Below are positions 7,316 through 12,199 of a stretch of DNA of 12,199 nt, piece after piece. Every line of letters starts with the position of its first letter. Positions within the stretch are counted from its first letter, which is position 1. The DNA is taken from positions 1 to 12,199 of the forward strand of contig JAADIN010000126.1 in assembly GCA_013151315.1 (NCBI GenBank), read 5' to 3'. The translations under genes and the position numbers were made by a program. Below the pieces are notes generated by a model, which worked only from the letters and a program-made list of their open reading frames with translations, was not told where the DNA came from and ran no database searches. Origin of the DNA: Planctomycetota bacterium (GTDB taxonomy: Bacteria > Planctomycetota > Planctomycetia > Pirellulales > Lacipirellulaceae).

Positions 7316-7345
7316 ATTGTAGGTGCTCCGCCCCGTGCGGGTCAA
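7316..7345 (-). promoter_or_regulatory. Sigma70-type promoter for the lptD-like gene
   Basis: On the minus strand TTGACC (7345-7340, 5 of 6 matches) is followed after 18 bp by TACAAT (7321-7316, 5 of 6 matches). Transcription would start near 7309, about 50 bases before the GTG start at 7259. It is the best promoter by eye in the window, and the distance and orientation fit the gene. Confidence 0.5.
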
Positions 7346-7536
7346 GTCGCCTTCCGGGCCATCTTACGATCGGTAACTCCCTACCAAGAAACGAGTTGCG
7401 ACGCGAGGAAAACGGCCCTTCTGCTGCTAGCAGACGCGGGAGGAGAAGATCAGCCGTTTTGGCGCTAGCCACGGTTCTAGCCGCGAAAAGAGCGACCAGC
7501 ACAAAAAGCAACGACCGCAGCTTTCCTAACACACCC

Positions 7537-7587
7537 GACGCGCAAGCGAGGAAAATCTGATATCCTCCATTCCCTCGCTTGCGCGTC
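7537..7587. repeat. Perfect 15-bp inverted repeat, REP-like
   Basis: GACGCGCAAGCGAGG (7537-7551) is matched by its exact reverse complement at 7573-7587, with a 21-base loop. There is no T run on either side, so it is not an ordinary terminator. The string CCTCGCTTGCGCG resembles a repeat I recall as very frequent between genes in Pirellulales genomes; that memory could not be tested here. Confidence 0.7.
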
Positions 7588-7655
7588 CGCGTTAACCCAG
7601 CGATTTAGGACACAGCAAAGGCTCTTCTCAAGTCGGATGGAGATGTATCGGGAAT

Positions 7656-8579
7656 ATGCAACGCCCAAGTCAACACCCCCTGATCTCGACAAGGCTTCGC
7701 CTCTCTAGGCCCCACCTTGGCTTCAACTTGGTCGAATTGCTTGTTGTCATTGCCATCATCGGCGTTCTTGTTGCCCTGCTCCTGCCGGCAGTTCAAGCCG
7801 CCCGAGAAGCGGCTCGGAGGATGCAATGTGCGAACAACTTGAAGCAAGTAGGACTCGCTTTGCAGATGCACCACGACTCGCGGCGTGCTTTGCCGCCAGG
7901 CTGGATCGCTTACGACCTGCCTACCGGAGAGCTGGACCCCGAGGGGGAATTGGGCTGGGGTTGGGCCACGCAAATTCTACCGCAGTTGGAACAAGGAAAT
8001 CTGCTCGCGGGTCGAGTGCATCGGGACCTGCCAATCGGCGATCCGGCCAACGAAGCTGCCCGACTCACCATGCTTCCCGTTTATCGCTGCCCGACCGACT
8101 CGGCAGATTCCGAGACTTGGGAAATCGAAGCGGAGGATAGCCCGGGCAACGTGCTCATGAAACTTGCCCTAAGCAACTACGTCGGTGTGTTTGGTAGGCA
8201 AGATATTGAAGACGCTCCGAACGATGGCGACGGTCCTTTCTTTCACAACAGTCGCATAGAATTCCGCCGCGTGACTGACGGCTTGAGCAAAACCTTTTTA
8301 GTGGGAGAGCGATCTTCGACGTTAGGCTACTCGACGTGGGTGGGAGTCGTGCCCGAGGGGGAAGAAGCCATGGATCGCATCTTGGGCGTCTGCAACGTGC
8401 TGCCCAACTCTCGTGAACAAGACGAGCTGGGCGAGATCGATGGGTTCAGTAGTTTGCATGCCACGGGCACCATCTTTCTCCTGGCGGATGGATCGGTCCA
8501 CTGGGTGTCGGAAGATATCGACCTGACCGTTTATCAAGCGCTGGCAACGATCGCCGGCGAAGAGACTTTTGATTTGTAA
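7656..8579 (+). CDS. DUF1559 prepilin-like protein (H-x9-DG family)
   Basis: A 307-residue member of the pseudopilin-like DUF1559 family, which is greatly expanded in planctomycetes. Residues 1-22 are a short basic leader ending in Gly22; GFNLVELLVVIAIIGVLVALLLPAVQAAREAARR follows in the type IV prepilin pattern, with Phe23 as the new N-terminus and Glu27 at the +5 position, so prepilin peptidase should cleave after Gly22. QCANNLKQVGLALQMHH (57-73) and the VTDGLSKTFLVGERS block (206-220) are typical of the family. The C-terminal hallmark is exact: His268, nine residues, then Asp278-Gly279 (HATGTIFLLADG). The function of the family is not established; it is thought to be exported and cell-surface associated. 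ATG 7656 has only a weak GGGA upstream. A MATE exporter begins about 11 bases after the stop, so the two may share a transcript. Confidence 0.92.
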   Translation: MQRPSQHPLISTRLRLSRPHLGFNLVELLVVIAIIGVLVALLLPAVQAAREAARRMQCANNLKQVGLALQMHHDSRRALPPGWIAYDLPTGELDPEGELGWGWATQILPQLEQGNLLAGRVHRDLPIGDPANEAARLTMLPVYRCPTDSADSETWEIEAEDSPGNVLMKLALSNYVGVFGRQDIEDAPNDGDGPFFHNSRIEFRRVTDGLSKTFLVGERSSTLGYSTWVGVVPEGEEAMDRILGVCNVLPNSREQDELGEIDGFSSLHATGTIFLLADGSVHWVSEDIDLTVYQALATIAGEETFDL

Positions 8580-8589
8580 CGGTTTGAAT

Positions 8590-9945
8590 GTGATAACCAA
8601 TCGAGAACTTACCCGGCGCATCTGGAATCTTTCCTGGCCCACCGTGCTGTTGAGCGCGTTGGAAGCGAGCTTGGGGCTGGTCGATTTGCTGATGGTTCGT
8701 TCGTTGGGTTCCGAGGCGACCGCTGCGATCGGCGTCAGTCGGCAAGTTACCTTTTTGGTCAACATCATCGTGGTGGCCCTGGCCAGCGGCCTCATTGCCG
8801 TGGTGAGCCAAGCGGTGGGAGCCAATCGCTGGGGCGAAGCAGTACGGGCGCTGCAACAAGCCTTCCTACTGCTCGTGCTAATCGGTTTGCCGGTCGGTGC
8901 GGTCGGTGCATTTTTCAGCCCGAGACTGCTCGAAATGCTCAACGCCAATGCGGCGACGATTGCCCACGCGGCACCCTACTTGCAGATCTCCTTTCTGGGT
9001 ATCCTTTTCGCTTGGGCGTGTGTCGTGGGCGCCACTTTTTTGCGTAGCGTGGGCGATGCCGTCACGCCGCTCAAAGTGGCCGTCGGCGTAGTCGGTTTGA
9101 ATGTTCCGTTGAATTATCTGCTGATCCACGGTGCCGGCTTCGTCCCGGCGTTGGGTGTGCCAGGGGCGGCATGGGCCTCGGTGATCTCGCAAATGTTCGG
9201 CGCGATCGTCATCCTCATTCTGCTGAAACGTAAAGTTCGTACGCACGTCAGCCGCGACGAGCTAGTTTTTGCCAAGCAATTTTCCTTCGATTGGCCGTTG
9301 ATCGGTCGGATTTTGCGAATTGGTGCGCCCATGGCGCTGGCCGGCTTGGTACGAAACGGGTCGCGGCTAGTTTTCCTAACGATTGTGGGTGCGGGAGCGA
9401 TGGGCATGACCCTACACGCTGCAGTGGGCGTCGGGATGCAGGTACGATTGCTCAGTGTGCTTCCCGCTTTGGCGTTTCAAGTCGCCACCGCAGCGTTGGT
9501 AGGTCAGGCGATTGGTCGTGGTGATTTTGACGAAGCTCACCGTTTGGGTCGCCGTAGCGTGGAAATTCTCTCGTTGCTCATGGCAGGGGTCGTAGGCCTG
9601 ATCGTCTTCTTTGCCCACCCTTTGGCGGCGATGCTTATCGAAGATCAAACGGTTGCAGCGACCGGCGCGATTGTCTTGCGGTGGTTCGCCTTGGCCCAGT
9701 TTTTCAGTTCACTGAATATCACGCTGCAAGGGGCCTTGATGGGAGCGGGAGACACGCTGCCCAACCTGCGTTACACGTTTTTTACCCAGTGGATATTGAT
9801 GTTGCCTCTGGCCTGGATAAGCTCCGCCATCATGGCCTGGCAGCTTCATGGCCCGCTTTTGGCCTGGACCCTGGCGCCAGCCGTCTTGCTGATCCTGATT
9901 ACTCGGCGTTTTTCCGGAGAGAAGTGGAAAAATATTAGGACTTAA
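8590..9945 (+). CDS. MATE family efflux transporter
   Basis: A 451-residue inner-membrane exporter of the multidrug and toxic compound extrusion type, normally driven by Na+ or H+ gradients. The family pattern is clear: NLSWPTVLLSALEASLGLVDLLMVRSLGSEATAAIGVSRQ at the N-terminus, then a second homologous half from about residue 230 (IGRILRIGAPMALAGLVRN), with around twelve hydrophobic segments in all. AALVGQAIGRGDFDEAHRLGRRS in the second half parallels SQAVGANRWGEAVRALQQA in the first, as expected for the internal duplication. I chose GTG 8590, 11 bases after the DUF1559 stop; TTG 8584 or TTG 8569 (overlapping that stop by 11 bases) are alternatives, and none has a strong ribosome site. Close spacing suggests co-transcription with the DUF1559 gene. 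The substrate cannot be predicted. Confidence 0.93.
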   Translation: MITNRELTRRIWNLSWPTVLLSALEASLGLVDLLMVRSLGSEATAAIGVSRQVTFLVNIIVVALASGLIAVVSQAVGANRWGEAVRALQQAFLLLVLIGLPVGAVGAFFSPRLLEMLNANAATIAHAAPYLQISFLGILFAWACVVGATFLRSVGDAVTPLKVAVGVVGLNVPLNYLLIHGAGFVPALGVPGAAWASVISQMFGAIVILILLKRKVRTHVSRDELVFAKQFSFDWPLIGRILRIGAPMALAGLVRNGSRLVFLTIVGAGAMGMTLHAAVGVGMQVRLLSVLPALAFQVATAALVGQAIGRGDFDEAHRLGRRSVEILSLLMAGVVGLIVFFAHPLAAMLIEDQTVAATGAIVLRWFALAQFFSSLNITLQGALMGAGDTLPNLRYTFFTQWILMLPLAWISSAIMAWQLHGPLLAWTLAPAVLLILITRRFSGEKWKNIRT

Positions 9946-9959
9946 CGACTAAAAGCTAC

Positions 9960-9987
9960 TTGATTCCTCACACTAAAAGGAGATACT
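9960..9987 (+). promoter_or_regulatory. Weak candidate promoter before the PQQ dehydrogenase
   Basis: TTGATT (9960-9965) and GATACT (9982-9987), 16 bp apart, each match the sigma70 consensus at 4 of 6 positions; the start would be near 9994, about 56 bases before the ATG. The 104-base gap after the MATE gene suggests a separate transcript, but this particular site is only a candidate. Confidence 0.2.
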
Positions 9988-10049
9988 CGTAGGAACTCAT
10001 CTTACCGGCATCTTCACGCCTTTCATTTTACAATAGGGAGATTTGTCGC

Positions 10050-11822
10050 ATGGCTACTTGTCACCGTTTCTCGTCATGGTTGTTTTACGTTGGTTTCAGC
10101 TTGCTGCTGTCCACGGTAATGGTTTCGCAAGCCGGTTCCGCGGAGCCGGTTGGACCGGTCGATCAAGAAGATCTATTGACGGCCCAGCAGAACAACAGCA
10201 ATTGGCTGATGTATGGCCGCACGTATGACAGTCATCGCTATTCCGATCTCAAGCAAATCAATCGTGACACCGTCTCGAAGTTGATTCCGGTCTGGTCATT
10301 TCAGACGGGCGTACTCGATGGTTTTGAATGCACGCCGCTCGTGATCGACGGCATCATGTACATCACCACGCCCTGGAACCACGCCTACGCGATCGACTGT
10401 CGCACCGGCTCGCAGTTGTGGCATTATCAAAAATCGTTGCCTGACAATTTGGCCCTTTGCTGCGATGCGGTGAATCGCGGGTTCGCCTGCTCGGGCAATC
10501 GACTCTACATGACAACGCTCGACGCGCATCTCGTGTGCCTCGATCGCAACACGGGCGAAGAGCTGTGGGATGTTGCAATTACTGCCGACGCGGGAAACGG
10601 CAAGGAAGAAGGCGACATCTACAAACTGGCGTACAGTGCGACGGTCACCCCACTGGTAATTAAGGACAAAGTGATTCTCGGCATTAGTGGTGCGGAGTAC
10701 GGCATTCGCGGATTTATCGACGCCTACAATGTGGAATCGGGCGAGCGAGAATGGCGGTTCTACACCGTGCCTAGCGCCGACGATAAATCGGCTCACGCTC
10801 AAGAGGCTCTCAAAAGTTGGGACGGTCAGTCGTGGCTTACCGGCGGCGGATCGGCTTGGGTCACGGGCACCTACGACCCCGAGCTCAATACGCTCTACTG
10901 GGGCATCGGCAATCCGTCGCCCGATTTCAATGGCGAGGTCCGCCCAGGCGACAATCTCTACACCTGCAGCATTCTTGCTTTGAATCCGGACGATGGCACC
11001 TACAAATGGCATTTCCAAAACAGCCCCCACGACCTTTGGGACTACGACGGGGTGAACACGCCCGTGTTGGTCGATACCGAAGTGAAGGGCAAAAAAGTAA
11101 AAGCGCTGGTCCAGGCCCACCGCAACGGCTACTTTTACTGCCTCGATCGTGAAAACGGGAAATTTCTCTATGGAAAACCGTTTTGCGAAGTGACGTGGAC
11201 CGATCGTACGAAGGGCGTCGATGGCCTCGACCCCGAAACGGGCCGACCCTTCGTCAACCCGGCCGCTTTGCCCAACGACGAAGGCGTGCGCGTTTGTCCC
11301 GGTGCCGCTGGTGGCAAGGAATGGAACCCGATGGCTTATCATCCGGGTACTCAATGTGCTTATGTCCCAGTGATCAACAACTGCGCTAAATTCACCTCCG
11401 GAAAAGCGTTCTTCATCAAAGGCCAGCCCTACTGGGGAAGTTCGTTGACGCTGATCGACAACGAAGCATCGGGTGCGTTCAAAGCCATTGACGTGCGAAC
11501 GGGGGAAATCAAATGGGAAGTCGACACCCGTTCGCCGATGGTGGCCGGCGTGTTGGCCACGGGCGGCGGACTTGTCTTCACCGGCGACGCCGAAGGATTC
11601 CTTACTGCCTACGACGCCGAGTCGGGCGATGCTTTGTGGTACTACCAGTGCGGCAGCGGCCATCACGCCTCGCCGGTTACCTATGAACTCGATGGCCGGC
11701 AATATGTCGCGGTTTGCGTCGGTTGGGGCGGCTGGACGGCCGGTTTTATTGGCGACGGCGCTCCTTGGTTGCGCGATGGTCGCAAAGGCAACACGCTGTT
11801 TGTGTTCGCGCTGCCTGAGTAA
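10050..11822 (+). CDS. Periplasmic PQQ-dependent alcohol dehydrogenase, XoxF-like (predicted lanthanide type)
   Basis: A 590-residue quinoprotein of the methanol/ethanol dehydrogenase family, oxidising an alcohol in the periplasm with PQQ. ATG 10050 has GGGAG 9 bases upstream. A Sec signal peptide ends near residue 31 (VSQAGSA, then EPV). The eight-bladed propeller shows repeated W-type blade motifs such as AIDCRTGSQLWHYQ and CLDRNTGEELWDV. Cofactor residues are visible: vicinal Cys137-Cys138 (LALCCDAVNRG), metal ligands Glu216 (SGAEYGIRG) and Asn288 (GIGNPSPDF), a probable PQQ-stacking Trp270, and catalytic Asp331 in HDLWDYDGVN. Asp333, two residues on, is the extra ligand typical of lanthanide enzymes; calcium enzymes have Ala there. 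Cys416 and Cys445 have the spacing of the conserved MxaF disulfide. There is no CxxCH, so electrons must go to a separate cytochrome. A solute-binding protein gene follows. The substrate is unknown. Confidence 0.92.
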   Translation: MATCHRFSSWLFYVGFSLLLSTVMVSQAGSAEPVGPVDQEDLLTAQQNNSNWLMYGRTYDSHRYSDLKQINRDTVSKLIPVWSFQTGVLDGFECTPLVIDGIMYITTPWNHAYAIDCRTGSQLWHYQKSLPDNLALCCDAVNRGFACSGNRLYMTTLDAHLVCLDRNTGEELWDVAITADAGNGKEEGDIYKLAYSATVTPLVIKDKVILGISGAEYGIRGFIDAYNVESGEREWRFYTVPSADDKSAHAQEALKSWDGQSWLTGGGSAWVTGTYDPELNTLYWGIGNPSPDFNGEVRPGDNLYTCSILALNPDDGTYKWHFQNSPHDLWDYDGVNTPVLVDTEVKGKKVKALVQAHRNGYFYCLDRENGKFLYGKPFCEVTWTDRTKGVDGLDPETGRPFVNPAALPNDEGVRVCPGAAGGKEWNPMAYHPGTQCAYVPVINNCAKFTSGKAFFIKGQPYWGSSLTLIDNEASGAFKAIDVRTGEIKWEVDTRSPMVAGVLATGGGLVFTGDAEGFLTAYDAESGDALWYYQCGSGHHASPVTYELDGRQYVAVCVGWGGWTAGFIGDGAPWLRDGRKGNTLFVFALPE

Positions 11823-11867
11823 CACCCCTTAGGCACAGCCGGTTTCCGTTTTCTTAGGTTCTGCAAA

Positions 11868-12199
11868 ATGCCATTGATTCTTGAGCAAATGACGAAAATG
11901 TGCGGCCACAGGGGCCGCACTGAAAGCCGAGGGATTGCAATCCCTCGGCTTTGCACGCTTGTCGTAGGGATGAGCCTATCGATGCTTGCGGGCGGTATCA
12001 CATGGGCCGATCAGGCTGACGACCAGCGAGTATTGCGATTTTGTGTTTGCACCAACGCCATGCCGCGTGCGGGGAAAAATGCAGAGGGAACGCTCGAGGG
12101 AGTCGACGTTGCGGTGGCAAAAGAGCTGGCCCGCGTACTCGGCCGAAGCTGCGAGTTCCATGCTTGCGCTAGCGATCAGTGCCGGCTGCAAAACTTAAA
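11868..12199 (+). CDS. Periplasmic solute-binding protein (SBP_bac_3, MoxJ/XoxJ-like), 3' end outside window
   Basis: An open frame from ATG 11868 runs past the window edge (110 complete codons seen). In-frame starts are ATG 11868, 11889, 11898, 11970 and 11982. Residues near PRLCTLVVGMSLSMLAGGITWA form a signal peptide that would lack its basic N-region if translation began at 11970, so I prefer an upstream start; AGG at 11856-11858 is a weak ribosome site for 11868. The mature part (DQADDQRVLRFCVCTNAMP, then EGVDVAVAKELARVLGR) is the first lobe of a family 3 solute-binding protein. Such proteins sit beside PQQ dehydrogenases in methylotrophs (MoxJ, XoxJ), where they are thought to help activate the dehydrogenase; this one starts 45 bases after the dehydrogenase stop. 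It has several Cys in the N-terminal lobe. The start and subfamily are uncertain. Confidence 0.7.
   Translation, partial: MPLILEQMTKMCGHRGRTESRGIAIPRLCTLVVGMSLSMLAGGITWADQADDQRVLRFCVCTNAMPRAGKNAEGTLEGVDVAVAKELARVLGRSCEFHACASDQCRLQNL
11900..11952. repeat. Double hairpin repeat with a perfect 30-bp palindrome
   Basis: GTGCGGCC (11900-11907) pairs with GGCCGCAC (11913-11920) around a 5-base loop. Two bases later comes a perfect, loopless 30-bp palindrome at 11923-11952 whose half is AAAGCCGAGGGATTG. The second hairpin ends in CTTT without a longer T run, so it is at best a weak terminator of the dehydrogenase gene. The pair of stems looks like a REP/BIME-type unit. It lies inside the frame of the solute-binding protein, upstream of its hydrophobic signal core. 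Confidence 0.8.

Larger units (their letters stand above)
7260..7655. other. Divergent intergenic region between lptD-like and DUF1559 genes
   Basis: This 396-base stretch contains the lptD-side promoter and leader hairpin (7294-7345) and an inverted repeat (7537-7587). An 83-codon minus-strand frame (7281-7532, GTG start) has a signal-peptide-like beginning, but it has no ribosome site, it runs through the predicted lptD promoter, and its second half looks like translated spacer, so I do not call it a gene. No convincing promoter is visible directly before the DUF1559 gene. Confidence 0.6.

Noticed and set aside
7281..7532. Minus-strand frame of 83 codons with a signal-peptide-like start (GTG)
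   Set aside because: It has no ribosome site, overlaps the predicted lptD-side promoter and hairpin, and its second half does not look like protein.
9976..9983. Shine-Dalgarno-like AAAGGAGA after the MATE gene, hinting at a small gene
   Set aside because: No ATG, GTG or TTG follows at usable distance, and a TAG comes soon after.
10029..10034. TACAAT as a -10 element of the PQQ dehydrogenase
   Set aside because: It is only 15 bases before the ATG, so transcription would start after the ribosome site; no -35 at suitable spacing.
10296..11825. Open minus-strand frame of 509 codons antisense to the PQQ dehydrogenase
   Set aside because: It mirrors a well-recognised gene, has no family signature, and follows from GC-rich codon use on the other strand.
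11900..11952. CRISPR or mobile-element end
   Set aside because: The palindrome is a single unit with no spacers, no direct target repeats and no transposase frame nearby.

Overview
The window looks like chromosomal DNA from a planctomycete, probably of the Pirellulales type. The pointers are a prepilin-like DUF1559 protein with an exact H-x9-DG tail, a small secreted protein of a kind I recall only from planctomycetes, an LptD-like outer-membrane protein without cysteines, a bacterial topoisomerase VI, and several short repeats resembling dispersed planctomycete repeats. The taxonomic call is inference from protein style; there is no rRNA or tRNA gene here.

Layout. At 62-451 (-) lies a small secreted protein. 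Transcribed away from it are both subunits of topoisomerase VI: the ATPase subunit B (728-2779, +, probable TTG start) and the Spo11-like cleavage subunit A (2857-4008, +), separated by a 77-base gap with an inverted octamer repeat. Converging on them is a minus-strand pair: an LptD/OstA-like protein (4530-7259) followed by a small DgkA-type lipid kinase (4098-4496). Their 33-base gap is made entirely of degenerate 7-base repeats that also supply the kinase ribosome binding site. A 396-base divergent region (7260-7655) holds a good sigma70-type promoter for the lptD-like gene, a hairpin at the predicted transcript start, and a perfect 15-bp inverted repeat. On the plus strand follow a DUF1559 pseudopilin-like protein (7656-8579), a MATE exporter (8590-9945), a periplasmic PQQ-dependent alcohol dehydrogenase (10050-11822), and the beginning of a solute-binding protein (11868 to the window edge).

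How the genes relate. Subunits A and B should form one A2B2 type IIB topoisomerase. The LptD-like protein and the lipid kinase both belong to envelope biogenesis. The dehydrogenase carries the Asp-Tyr-Asp metal/catalytic motif that marks lanthanide-dependent enzymes of the XoxF/PedH type, has no haem domain, and is followed after 45 bases by a solute-binding protein, as in xoxF-xoxJ clusters; its cytochrome partner would lie outside the window.

Most notable: (1) subunit B seems to carry a second, diverged H2TH-like segment of about 60 residues, alignable to the first without gaps, inserted in its transducer domain; (2) a 53-base double-hairpin repeat, including a perfect 30-bp palindrome, lies in frame in the signal-peptide region of the last gene; (3) the predicted lanthanide dependence of the alcohol dehydrogenase; (4) four different short repeat types occupy gaps or gene starts. 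I found no defence system, CRISPR array, transposase or prophage.
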